A stretch of DNA of 64,000 nt from Maledivibacter sp. (GTDB lineage: Bacteria > Bacillota > Clostridia > Peptostreptococcales > Caminicellaceae): the NCBI GenBank assembly GCA_025210375.1, contig JAOASB010000023.1:82165-146164 (forward strand), in the 5' to 3' direction. Both the position numbers and the translations under genes were made by a program. Positions 6,830-15,640 of this stretch are shown here, in pieces. Position 1 is the stretch's first letter. Each line of letters begins with the position of its first letter. The notes beneath the pieces were generated by a model. That model saw only the letters and a list, made by a program, of their open reading frames with translations, had not been told where the DNA came from and ran no database searches.

Positions 6830-8128
6830 CTATATGATGGATGTAGGCCTTTGTTCATCCACTATGATGGCTAAAACCACCATAACTATGCACAATATTG
6901 CGATCGATACGAAAACATACTCCCATTTATTAGTTATTTGAAGTATAAACCCAAAAACCATTGCTTGAACAGCAGCACCCATATAGGCCGCCCAATCGAG
7001 TATTCCTGCGGCTGTACCGGCAAACACCCTGGTTCCGACATCAATAGAATATGGCCAGAGAACTCCATTAATTCCATATAGAAAAAAACCAGACCAGAAT
7101 AATGCAATGGTTACTGTTGTAGCAGTCTTCATACTAGGAAATATAAAAACCATTAATGCACTCAAAGCTCCAAAAATTATTACCGCGGGGGATCGATTCT
7201 TTCCAAATAATCGGTCAGTAGACCATGGAACTATAAAAGTCCCCATGGCCATTCCAAGTGGAAGCATCAATGAATCAAATATGCCAGTTCTAATTTGTAT
7301 ATCCATTTGTTCGGCGAAATATAATGGAATCCAAGTCAATAATCCGTACCGACAAATACTAGCTAAAGCAGATATTATACACCATATACAAAATCTCCAC
7401 TGACTAAATAGGCATTTATATGGAAATAGTTTTCCCTTTTCATTATTCAATCTTCTATAAAGCTTTTCTTTTTCACTTATATTTTGATCTATCTCTTCAT
7501 AATCCATAAGTCCTACATCCTTAGGACTTTCATTTACCATTATCCAATAAAACATTGATATTATTAATAAAAATGATACCGGAATTCTAAATAATTCTCT
7601 CCATTCCCTTTGATGAACTATCTTAAAAGTAACAATCACACTAGCCCATAGAACTATATGGGCTAATCCAGAAAAACTATGGGCAAAGCCTGCTGCAAAA
7701 CCTCTTTTATTGCTAGGCCACCATCTAGATAATAGGCTCATACCCGGTGCCCATATCATTGACTGAAAATAACCGTTTATACACCATAAAATAGCAATCA
7801 TAGTGGAAGAATTAGATAAACTAACTATCCAATTTGTTAGTATAGTTAATATTATACCTGCCATTATAAATTTTTTAGGCCCTAATATTTCTCCCAACCT
7901 TCCATTGATAAAATTACCACAGGCATAGCCCCAATATATTGTAGAAGCAATTATGCCTATTTCTATTTTAGAAAGTCCTAGATCATTTTTCATTAATGGC
8001 AATGCTATTTCTAAATTAAATCTGCCATTGTAAACAAAGGCATAGGTCAGTGCAAATCCCAATAAAGTCATCCATGAATATTTTTTAAATTTTTGATCAA
8101 ACTTCTGTATAGTATCAATATTGTTCAT
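6830..8128 (-). CDS. MFS carrier, organophosphate antiporter-like (second copy)
   Basis: Inner-membrane protein of 432 residues, about 12 helices, and a paralogue of the carrier at 4068-5369. Shared blocks are KFKKYSW at the N-terminus, NGRFNLEIALPLM, INGRLGEILGPKK, NGYFQSMIWAPGMSLLSRWW and RVFAGTAAGILDWAAYMGAA. The central loop is Glu/Lys rich. It has its own terminator at 6746-6791 and diverges from the histidine kinase gene, so it is a separate unit. A sister UhpC-like sensor role for one copy is conceivable, since OPA carriers and receptors are related; more likely the pair differ in substrate or affinity. ATG preceded by GGAGTTGAGGG. Confidence 0.83.
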   Translation of the reverse strand: MNNIDTIQKFDQKFKKYSWMTLLGFALTYAFVYNGRFNLEIALPLMKNDLGLSKIEIGIIASTIYWGYACGNFINGRLGEILGPKKFIMAGIILTILTNWIVSLSNSSTMIAILWCINGYFQSMIWAPGMSLLSRWWPSNKRGFAAGFAHSFSGLAHIVLWASVIVTFKIVHQREWRELFRIPVSFLLIISMFYWIMVNESPKDVGLMDYEEIDQNISEKEKLYRRLNNEKGKLFPYKCLFSQWRFCIWCIISALASICRYGLLTWIPLYFAEQMDIQIRTGIFDSLMLPLGMAMGTFIVPWSTDRLFGKNRSPAVIIFGALSALMVFIFPSMKTATTVTIALFWSGFFLYGINGVLWPYSIDVGTRVFAGTAAGILDWAAYMGAAVQAMVFGFILQITNKWEYVFVSIAILCIVMVVLAIIVDEQRPTSII

Positions 8129-8430
8129 TCCCTCAACTCCTTTTCATGATCATTTGTTATAAGAATGAACTATTACAAATATAGTATAAATGGAAGTCCC
8201 TATCAGAGTTATATACAAAAAATACTTATTATGTTAAAATTATACTTCAATTTCTTTATATGGGTCAATGCTATTAAAGAAAAATTTATTTAATACAAAA
8301 ATAACCATCTAAGGGGTTCACTTAGATATATCATTAAATCCTTTATATGTAAATAAAAGAAAAAATATATTTTTCGCGAATATCATATAAATAATTAAGT
8401 TTTTTGATAAATATTTTTAGGAGGAATCCT
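8129..8430. other. Divergent promoter region between MFS carrier and histidine kinase
   Basis: About 300 AT-rich bases. It must hold the outward promoters of both genes, but I cannot single out a convincing -35/-10 pair on either strand. A TTCGCGAA octamer palindrome lies near 8373-8380 ahead of the kinase. No reading frame is supported. Confidence 0.5.
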
Positions 8431-10221
8431 ATGTTTTTGATTACTCACTCGATAATAGCCATGAGTAGTATTACCTTTGTGCTAGGCTTAATATATTTTT
8501 ATTTATTCCTACAGAATCACAACCGCTATATGGGTTTCTGGGGAGTCAGTTGGATAATGTATTCTCTAAGCTTTATATTCGATCTATTAAAGTTTGCCGG
8601 ACAAGACTTTTCAATTTTTATTATTGAAAAACAAACATTCTACCTTATTATTAGTATCCTATTTCTTTTTGGCTCCTATAATTTTTGGAATAAAAGTATA
8701 CCTAAATTCTGGATATATTTCTCTGTAATAAGTTTTTCAACCATAATCAGTGCTACTTTAACTGAAAATTTTTTTCTACCTTTAATGCTACATTCCTCAA
8801 TCTTTTTATGCTTCATATCTGTATGGAATGGGCTACTATTTTTAACCCACTCCTTAGATGATAAAACAAGTGAAAAATATCTTACTGGATTTATTTTTAT
8901 CATTTGGGGTATTTATCAAGGCTATTATCCTTTTATACATCCTAACTTTTGGTTAGCCCCTTGGAGCTATCTATGCGGTGTTGTTCTTATAAATATACTT
9001 AGCATCCTAATATTGCTACTTCATTTTAAGAAAAACAAAAATGAAATATTAAAACGTGAAAAGCGGTTTCGTCTTCTAGCAGAAAACGCCCATGATCTTA
9101 TTTACCTTTACTATCTTAATCCAACCCCTAGATTTGAATACGTTAGTCCAGCAATAACAAAAATAATGAATCTTACACCTGAAAATTTATATAGTGATCC
9201 AATGATTTTCTTTGACACTATACACCCTGAAGATAAATTAATGTTGCAAGAAATTTTTACACAACCCCTCACTGAATCTGTTGAACCCATATGCCTAAGA
9301 TGGATATGTAAAGCTGGCCAAATTATGTATGGTGAATTACATCACACAATCATTTATGAGCAATGGGGCAATGTAAAAGGAGTAGAAGGCATTTTGCGTG
9401 ATGTTACAGAACGTAAGCAGGTGGAAGAAAACCTATTAAAAATTCAAAAATCTCGTCATGAATTGATAACTAATATATCCCATGAGTTGCGAACTCCTAT
9501 AACCCTTATTCAGGGCTATGTTGAAGCAATGGTTGATAATCTTATAACAGATCCAAAGGATTTGGCAAAATATTTAAATATAATTCATACTAAGGTATTA
9601 TCTTTAAATCGTTTAATCAACGACTTATTTCAACTTACACAGCTAGAAGCTAGGGAAATAGACTTTCAGTTTTTTGAAATCTCTATAAAAAATTTAATTC
9701 AAAGGATATACTATAAATTTGAATTAGATGTGAAAAATGCTGGATTGGAGTTATTACTTAATGTTCCTAACGATGATTGCATAGTCACAGTTGATTTTGA
9801 TAGAATAGAACAAGTATTTGCAAACCTAATTTATAATTCCATTAAACATACTTGTATGGGAGGAAAAATATCTATAGAATACATAGTTCAATATAATATA
9901 AGTAATCCTATTCCCTCTGGAAATGAAAATACAGAAAATATCAATACAGATTATCAAATTGACAATTGCTTGTATGAAATCCCTTTGAACAATGTTATCA
10001 TAATGATTAAGGACAATGGTTCAGGCATCCCAGAAGATGATCTTCCCCATATATTTACACGATTTTATCGAGGTGAAAAATCTAATGTTTATAAAATTAA
10101 AGGTCGTGGTCTGGGATTATCCATCACTAAAGAAATTGTTGAATCCCACGGGGGCAGCATATGGGTAGATAGCAAAATAAACCAAGGCACTACTTTTTAT
10201 TTTTCTTTACCATTTTGCTAA
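8431..10221 (+). CDS. PAS-domain sensor histidine kinase with multi-pass N-terminus
   Basis: Membrane sensor kinase of 596 residues. Start: ATG at 8431 with AGGAGG six bases upstream; an earlier in-frame ATT/TTG region lacks a ribosome site. Residues about 1-205 form roughly seven hydrophobic helices with no extracellular domain. A PAS domain follows (about 210-335, RFRLLAENAHDLIYLYY). The dimerisation box has His351 in NISHELRTPITLIQGY. The ATPase domain shows the N-box (Asn465 in NLIYNSIKH), DNGSGIPEDDL (Asp528) and GRGLGLSITKEIVESHGG. Its likely partner is the regulator at 1813-2538, on the other side of the phosphonate genes. The signal is unknown; the membrane part could sense a ligand or a carrier. 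Confidence 0.92.
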   Translation: MFLITHSIIAMSSITFVLGLIYFYLFLQNHNRYMGFWGVSWIMYSLSFIFDLLKFAGQDFSIFIIEKQTFYLIISILFLFGSYNFWNKSIPKFWIYFSVISFSTIISATLTENFFLPLMLHSSIFLCFISVWNGLLFLTHSLDDKTSEKYLTGFIFIIWGIYQGYYPFIHPNFWLAPWSYLCGVVLINILSILILLLHFKKNKNEILKREKRFRLLAENAHDLIYLYYLNPTPRFEYVSPAITKIMNLTPENLYSDPMIFFDTIHPEDKLMLQEIFTQPLTESVEPICLRWICKAGQIMYGELHHTIIYEQWGNVKGVEGILRDVTERKQVEENLLKIQKSRHELITNISHELRTPITLIQGYVEAMVDNLITDPKDLAKYLNIIHTKVLSLNRLINDLFQLTQLEAREIDFQFFEISIKNLIQRIYYKFELDVKNAGLELLLNVPNDDCIVTVDFDRIEQVFANLIYNSIKHTCMGGKISIEYIVQYNISNPIPSGNENTENINTDYQIDNCLYEIPLNNVIIMIKDNGSGIPEDDLPHIFTRFYRGEKSNVYKIKGRGLGLSITKEIVESHGGSIWVDSKINQGTTFYFSLPFC

Positions 10222-10251
10222 TTACTTCTACACGCAAAATTTCCTACAATA

Positions 10252-10288
10252 AAAAGTTATATTTGGCATTAAACCAAATATAACTTTT
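10252..10288 (+). terminator. Terminator-like hairpin after the histidine kinase
   Basis: Perfect 15-bp arms AAAAGTTATATTTGG (10252-10266) and CCAAATATAACTTTT (10274-10288) with a seven-base loop, 31 bases after the kinase stop. T-rich on both sides, so it may act on both strands. Confidence 0.8.
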
Positions 10289-10306
10289 AAAGCAATATTT
10301 TTAACT

Positions 10307-10450
10307 AAGTAAAATTACATAATCACTTTGTGTAAAAGCCTCTACCATAAGGGCTTCCAGTCAAAATTTTGATTTATACATATCAAAACTCTCCATAGGA
10401 ATAACCTATATTATGAAATTCTACTAAGTAAGAATTACTCAATTTCCTCA
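10307..10450 (+). repeat. Palindromic repeat, composite of families A and B
   Basis: Starts TAAAATTACATAATCAC (family A arm), contains CAGTCAAAATTTTGATTTAT and CATATCAAAACTC (family B core), and ends GAATTACTCAATTTCCTC (family A arm). It ends one base short of the M20 amidohydrolase stop codon. About 144 bp. Confidence 0.65.
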
Positions 10451-10451
10451 A

Positions 10452-11627
10452 CTAATATATCTTTGGAACCTTTTCTTCAAATTCTTTGTTTATGCTTTGT
10501 CTTAGTCCTTCATTCGTCAATATATCATATCCAGTCATAGCTAGCCCTTTAGCCCCTTTTATTGCTACTTCCTTTGCTCTGGCTGAAATTGAATATCTTG
10601 TAAACTCGATTGAATGTGCATTAACACCATCATGGGCTATTGCTAAGTATGAATGAATAGCAGGAATTTTTAAGGTAACATTGCCTATGTCCGATGATCC
10701 CACCTTTTGTTCGGGATCGGGGTAACCCATTTTCTCACCTAGAAGTCCCATATTACTCTTAAATGCTTCCGCCATAACCATATTTGGATATCTTTCAGCA
10801 TACATTCTACCTATATCCATAGAAGCCTTTGCCCCTGTAAGCACCTCAGCTGAATGTACCACCTGTTTAATTTTTTCAACTAAACTCTTAAGCTCTGATA
10901 ATGTCTTAGCCCTCACACTGAAATCACAACGGGCATATTCTGGTATGATGTTTGCTGCTTCTCCACCCTTTGTAATTATACCATTTATATTTGATTTCAT
11001 GTCAAAGGTAGCCCTTATGGCATCGATACCATTAAATACTTGGATAACCGCATTTAATGCATTTATTCCCTTTTCTGGTGACGAAGAGTGGGCGGCTTTT
11101 CCTTTAAACTCTATTGTTACTCTAACAGCGGCTAAACCCCCTCTACCTATTATTGACCTCGATGAAGTGGGATGTATCATTAAAGCATAATCAACGTCAT
11201 CAAATTCATTGTTTTCTAGCAGAATTATCTTACCACCGCCTCCTTCTTCAGCAGGGGTTCCAATTAGCAGCACCTCTCCATCCAATTCCCCCATAATCTT
11301 ACTTAAGCCAATTGCAGCACCTACCGAACAAGTGGCAATTATATTGTGTCCACAGCCATGTCCTATTTCGGGTAAAGCATCGTATTCAGCAAGAAATGCC
11401 ACTTTGGGCCCTTTTTTTTCGCCCTTAAATCTGGCTTTAAATGCCGTATCTAATCCCCCAATCCCTTCACTTACTTCAAATCCATGCTTTTTTAATAATT
11501 CAATTATCCAGTTTGAAGCCTTGTACTCATTAAAACATATCTCTGGATTGTCATGGATTTTTTCACACAAGTCTAATAACTCATTTTCTATTAGGTCTAT
11601 TTGACCTTCTATGCTATTTTTTTTCAT
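10452..11627 (-). CDS. M20-family amidohydrolase (aminoacylase / AbgB-like)
   Basis: Cytosolic metallopeptidase-fold hydrolase of 391 residues that should split N-acyl amino acids or small amide-linked peptides. Metal-ligand motifs are GHGCGHNI (Cys/His pair of the M20D subfamily), the acidic TPAEEGGGGK, the MIHPTSS His, and the C-terminal SYLAIAHDGVNAHS. The dimerisation lid domain lies between roughly 180 and 290. Start: ATG at 11627, spaced from AGGGGTG; a GTG at 11639 overlaps the ribosome site itself. It lies 21 bases downstream of oppF and is probably the last gene of the importer operon, which suggests the imported compound is an acylated amino acid or peptide. Confidence 0.88.
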   Translation of the reverse strand: MKKNSIEGQIDLIENELLDLCEKIHDNPEICFNEYKASNWIIELLKKHGFEVSEGIGGLDTAFKARFKGEKKGPKVAFLAEYDALPEIGHGCGHNIIATCSVGAAIGLSKIMGELDGEVLLIGTPAEEGGGGKIILLENNEFDDVDYALMIHPTSSRSIIGRGGLAAVRVTIEFKGKAAHSSSPEKGINALNAVIQVFNGIDAIRATFDMKSNINGIITKGGEAANIIPEYARCDFSVRAKTLSELKSLVEKIKQVVHSAEVLTGAKASMDIGRMYAERYPNMVMAEAFKSNMGLLGEKMGYPDPEQKVGSSDIGNVTLKIPAIHSYLAIAHDGVNAHSIEFTRYSISARAKEVAIKGAKGLAMTGYDILTNEGLRQSINKEFEEKVPKIY

Positions 11628-11648
11628 TGTGATTATCACCCCTTTACA

Positions 11649-12644
11649 TTATAAAATATGACAGGCTGCTTCATGTCCTTTCTCTATTTCCTTTAATTCT
11701 GGACGAATTTTTTTACATATGTCCTTTGCAAAAGGACATCTTTCATGGAAATAACATCCACTTGGCAGATTAATAGGACTAGGTATCTCTCCCCTAAGCT
11801 CTAGGGATTCAGTTATACTATCCTCATCTATTGTTGGGACTGCTGAAAATAAAGCTTTAGTATATGGATGCACTGGATTTGAAAAAATTTGTTCTTTAGT
11901 CCCCTTTTCCACTATACACCCTAAATACATTACTCCGAGTCTGTCACTTATATGTCTAACAACCGATAAGTCATGGGCTATAAATAAATATGAAAATCCG
12001 TATTCATCCTTTAAGTCCATTAACAAATTTAATATTTGGGCTTGTATAGAAACATCAAGGGCGGATACGGGTTCATCGGCAATAATAAATTCAGGTTCTA
12101 CTGCCAGTGCCCTTGCTATACCTATCCGTTGCCTTTGTCCTCCACTAAATTGATGTGGATATCTGTTTGCTTGCTCAGGTCTCAATCCAACCTTCATTAA
12201 TATTTCAATACATTTCTCAAATGCCTCTTCTTTTGTAGAAGCTATTTTATGAAATAGCATAGGTTCCATGATTATATCCTTGACTTTTTGTCTAGGATTT
12301 AACGATGCATATGGATCTTGAAATATCATTTGAATTTCTTTTCTAAGGGGCAGCATTTCCTTTGAACTTAATTTTGTTATATCCCTTCCTTTATAAATAA
12401 TACTACCACCCTTTGGCTCAAGGAGCTTTATGATTGTTCTAGCAGTTGTGGATTTACCACAGCCGCTTTCACCAACCAAACTAAAAACCTCTCCCTTATC
12501 TATGTGAAAGCTTACACCATTAACTGCACTAACAACCTTATTTTCTATTTTGATTTTACCATCTTTCACCTTAAGCTTATCTAAAAAATCAGATGTCAAA
12601 TTAAAGCTTTGAGCCAAATCCTTAACTTCTATTAGTTTACTCAA
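11649..12644 (-). CDS. Oligopeptide/dipeptide ABC importer ATPase, OppF type
   Basis: Cytoplasmic ATPase of 331 residues. Walker A GESGCGKST, signature FSGGQRQRIGIARA, Walker B EFIIADEPVSALD and the H-loop IAHDLSVVRHI are all present. The C-terminal oligopeptide extension has the cysteine group CYFHERCPFAKDIC plus a late CHIL, as is usual for this family. The start is a TTG at 12644 that overlaps the end of oppD by eight bases, the same overlap seen in the second importer at 57.7 kb. Energises uptake together with OppD. Confidence 0.92.
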   Translation of the reverse strand: MSKLIEVKDLAQSFNLTSDFLDKLKVKDGKIKIENKVVSAVNGVSFHIDKGEVFSLVGESGCGKSTTARTIIKLLEPKGGSIIYKGRDITKLSSKEMLPLRKEIQMIFQDPYASLNPRQKVKDIIMEPMLFHKIASTKEEAFEKCIEILMKVGLRPEQANRYPHQFSGGQRQRIGIARALAVEPEFIIADEPVSALDVSIQAQILNLLMDLKDEYGFSYLFIAHDLSVVRHISDRLGVMYLGCIVEKGTKEQIFSNPVHPYTKALFSAVPTIDEDSITESLELRGEIPSPINLPSGCYFHERCPFAKDICKKIRPELKEIEKGHEAACHIL

Positions 12645-13623
12645 ATTTATGTCCCCCCTTCAAAGGGAAATGACAGGCAGTATAATGTCCTTCCCTCATA
12701 ATAGCTTTTACGGGTTCTTCATTTAAGCACTTCTCCTGACAATATTTACAACGGGGAGCAAATTTACATCCCTTGGGCAAATCAAACATATTGGGCACCA
12801 TTCCCGGAATTTGCTCAAGTCTATGGGAATCCTTGCTCAATTTTGGTATTGAATTCAACAGGCCCTTTGTATAGGGATGAGCAGTATTATTTATTATATC
12901 CCTAGTACTTCCTTCCTCAACTATTTTTCCGCAATACATAACCACAATCTTATCCGCGGTTTCTGAAACTACGGCCAAATCATGGGTTATAAGTATTAGG
13001 GAAGCATCATTATTTTCTACCAACTCCTTCATTAGCTTTAATATCTGTGATTGGATAGTAACATCTAAAGCAGTGGTAGGTTCATCTGCAATTATTAGTG
13101 TGGGATTTGCGGCAAGAGCTATGGCTATGATAACTCTTTGTCTCATTCCTCCACTAAACTCATGGGGATAGGCCTTTAATCTATGCTCCGGATTTGGAAT
13201 TCCCACTGATTTTAATAGTTCAATACACCTTTCTTTTCTTTGACTTTCATTAAGATTGCCATGTAATATTAGCATTTCTTCAATTTGCTGCTGAATAGTA
13301 TATAATGGATTTAATGATGTCATTGGGTCTTGAAATATCATTGATATCTCTTTTCCTCTAACCTTCATCATTTCTTTTTCAGATTTTTTAGCTAAATCTT
13401 CTCCTTTAAACATTACCTTTTCTGCCTCTACAACACCGGGTTCTTCAACTAGCTTTAGAATAGAAAAACTGGTAACTGATTTTCCACTGCCCGACTCTCC
13501 TACTATACCTAAAACTTCCCCTTTGTCTAAGGAGAAACTAATTCCATCAACGGCTTTAACTACTCCTTTAAAAGTATGAAAATATGTCTTCAATCCCTTA
13601 ACCTCTAAAAGTTTATTGCCCAT
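12637..13623 (-). CDS. Oligopeptide/dipeptide ABC importer ATPase, OppD type
   Basis: Cytoplasmic ATPase of 328 residues, partner of OppF. Walker A GESGSGKSV, signature FSGGMRQRVIIAIALA, Walker B TLIIADEPTTALDVTIQ, H-loop ITHDLAVV. The C-terminal extension has CKFAPRCKYCQEKC and a terminal CHFP. ATG follows AGAGGTG. Lies 15 bases downstream of oppC. Confidence 0.92.
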   Translation of the reverse strand: MGNKLLEVKGLKTYFHTFKGVVKAVDGISFSLDKGEVLGIVGESGSGKSVTSFSILKLVEEPGVVEAEKVMFKGEDLAKKSEKEMMKVRGKEISMIFQDPMTSLNPLYTIQQQIEEMLILHGNLNESQRKERCIELLKSVGIPNPEHRLKAYPHEFSGGMRQRVIIAIALAANPTLIIADEPTTALDVTIQSQILKLMKELVENNDASLILITHDLAVVSETADKIVVMYCGKIVEEGSTRDIINNTAHPYTKGLLNSIPKLSKDSHRLEQIPGMVPNMFDLPKGCKFAPRCKYCQEKCLNEEPVKAIMREGHYTACHFPLKGGHKFE

Positions 13624-13638
13624 GCTTTCACCTCTAAA

Positions 13639-14574
13639 CTATTTTAACTTAGGATTTAACTCATCTCTTAAAAAGTCTCCAAGTAAATTTATTCCAAAAA
13701 CTAACAGCATAATATAAAATCCTGGGAAAACTGAAACCCACCATAGTCCACTAAACAGTACGTCAAATCCATTTTTCACTAGAAGACCCAATGAAGGCTC
13801 TGTTATAGGTACTCCAACGCCTAAAAAGCTTAAAGTAGCCTCAGTCAGAATAAAGTCTCCAACTTTAATAGTTGAAATTACTATAACAGATGTAAAAACA
13901 TTTGGTAATACGTGTCTAGGAATTATTTTTCTATCGGGAAGCCCTATTACCCTCGTGGCCTCAATAAATTCCTTTTTCTTTACCGATAGGGTTTCCCCTC
14001 TAACCGTTCTAGCAAAAATAACCCATCCAACTAATGTCAGCGCAAATAGTAGTTTATCCACCCCACGTCCAAAGGCTGACATAATAAATAGGGCAATGAG
14101 CATAGAAGGAAAGGATAGCTGAATATCTGCAATTCTCATGATAAAGGAATCTATTTTACCACCATAATATCCCGCCAATAATCCCAATGTAGTTCCAATA
14201 AAACAAGATAATATGGTAACAGTCAATCCAATGAATAGGGATATTCTACTTCCATATATTATCCCACTCACGATATCCCTGCCCTGATCGTCTGTTCCAA
14301 GTATAAATCTTGAATCTCCTCCCTCCTGCCAAACAGGAGGCTTATAAGCATCAGCCAAGTCTATTTCCGTTAAGTCATATGGATTCTGGGGAGCAAATGC
14401 AGGTCCAAATATAGCCAAAAATAATGCTATAAATATGATAATAGAGCCAATTATTGCAGGCACATTTCTTTTATAATTATAAAAAAACTCCGAAGATGTG
14501 ACTCTATGTAGTTTCTCCTTAATACCAATTTTTTGTCCTACCTTAGGTTCCTGTGATTTTGTAGACGTTGTCAT
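13639..14574 (-). CDS. Oligopeptide/dipeptide ABC importer permease, OppC type
   Basis: Inner-membrane permease of 311 residues with six predicted helices. N-terminal cytosolic tail, then NVPAIIGSIIIFIALFLAIF and the FAPQNPYDLTE linker typical of OppC, GTDDQGRDI, and the EAA loop (IEATRVIGLPDRKIIPRHVLPNV) that contacts the ATPases. The C-terminus DFLRDELNPKLK is canonical. The start codon lies four bases after the oppB stop, so translation is probably coupled. Confidence 0.92.
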   Translation of the reverse strand: MTTSTKSQEPKVGQKIGIKEKLHRVTSSEFFYNYKRNVPAIIGSIIIFIALFLAIFGPAFAPQNPYDLTEIDLADAYKPPVWQEGGDSRFILGTDDQGRDIVSGIIYGSRISLFIGLTVTILSCFIGTTLGLLAGYYGGKIDSFIMRIADIQLSFPSMLIALFIMSAFGRGVDKLLFALTLVGWVIFARTVRGETLSVKKKEFIEATRVIGLPDRKIIPRHVLPNVFTSVIVISTIKVGDFILTEATLSFLGVGVPITEPSLGLLVKNGFDVLFSGLWWVSVFPGFYIMLLVFGINLLGDFLRDELNPKLK

Positions 14575-14578
14575 TTGA

Positions 14579-15544
14579 TCACCTCAATTCAATTCTAGGA
14601 TCAATCATTGTATAGATAATATCCACTACAAAGTTTATAACTACAAATATTAATGCCACGAACATAAGATATGCTACTATTACAGGTCTATCCGACATAT
14701 ATATTGAATCTATTAGTAGCTTTCCCATGCCAGGCCAAGCGAAAATCGTTTCTGTTATAGTTGTAAAGGCTATTAATTTTCCTATTCTGACACCGAAAAC
14801 TGTAACTACAGGTATCAAAGCATTTTTAAGTGCATGTCCAAATAGCACCTTTCTAGAGGAAACACCCTTTGATCTAGCGAACTTTACATAATCCTGTCTC
14901 ATATTTTCCTGCATGCCGGCCCTTGTAAGTCTAAGCATCATGGCGATATTTCCCAATGAAAGGGTAAAAGCAGGAAGTATAATATGTCTCCATCCACTAG
15001 CTGAGAATATACTTAATCTCATTCCTAAGATTTCAATGGCTTCTCCTCTACCTGAAGCAGGCAGCCATCCTAAAATTACTGAGAAAATATATATCATCAT
15101 CATTCCCACCCAAAAGGATGGTAATGAAATACCCAATATTGATCCAGCCATTATCACTCTGCTACTATGCCTTTTAGGATAAGCTCCTGCATAGACCCCT
15201 AAGGGTATGGCAAGAACAATTGTCATAAGCACCGCTGTAATAACTATCTCCAGAGTTGCGGGAATCCTTTCTATAATCAAACCTAATGCAGGACGACTAA
15301 ACATGTATGATTTCCCAAAGTTACCACTTGATATATCCTTAAGAAATATCCAATATTGAATATGGATAGGTTTATCTAGCCCAAGGCGTTCTATGGCTAC
15401 TTGGATTTCCGCCTCTGAAGCATCCTCCGGCAGCAGCATAGATATTGGATCCCCGATATAATTAGTGAGTATAAATACAACCAATGAAACAACAAATAAC
15501 ACTAAAATCATCTGCATAAATCTTTTGACAAAGTATTTAATCAA
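14579..15544 (-). CDS. Oligopeptide/dipeptide ABC importer permease, OppB type
   Basis: Inner-membrane permease of about 321 residues, six helices. N-terminal IKYFVKRFMQMILVLFVVS, the NYIGDPISMLLPEDAS loop, the EAA loop (YVKFARSKGVSSRKVLFGHALKN) and the DPRIELR ending are all family features. Start choice: GAGGTG sits seven bases before a TTG at 15544. An in-frame GTG at 15553 is possible but lies inside the ribosome site. Follows the binding-protein gene after a short hairpin. Confidence 0.9.
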   Translation of the reverse strand: MIKYFVKRFMQMILVLFVVSLVVFILTNYIGDPISMLLPEDASEAEIQVAIERLGLDKPIHIQYWIFLKDISSGNFGKSYMFSRPALGLIIERIPATLEIVITAVLMTIVLAIPLGVYAGAYPKRHSSRVIMAGSILGISLPSFWVGMMMIYIFSVILGWLPASGRGEAIEILGMRLSIFSASGWRHIILPAFTLSLGNIAMMLRLTRAGMQENMRQDYVKFARSKGVSSRKVLFGHALKNALIPVVTVFGVRIGKLIAFTTITETIFAWPGMGKLLIDSIYMSDRPVIVAYLMFVALIFVVINFVVDIIYTMIDPRIELR

Positions 15545-15609
15545 ATATCTCACCTCAATTCAATAAAGCATACGTTATATTTGTATCTAAGCTAGTTGTA
15601 TGAATAAGA

Positions 15610-15628
15610 GGAAGTTAGAATAACTTCC
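15610..15628 (-). terminator. Stem-loop between binding-protein and permease genes
   Basis: GGAAGTTA (15610-15617) and TAACTTCC (15621-15628) form an 8-bp stem with a GAA loop, 13 bases after the binding-protein stop. No T-run, so it probably protects the 3' end of the binding-protein message and sets its excess over the permeases, rather than ending transcription. Confidence 0.6.
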
Positions 15629-15640
15629 CCTAGCAGCATA

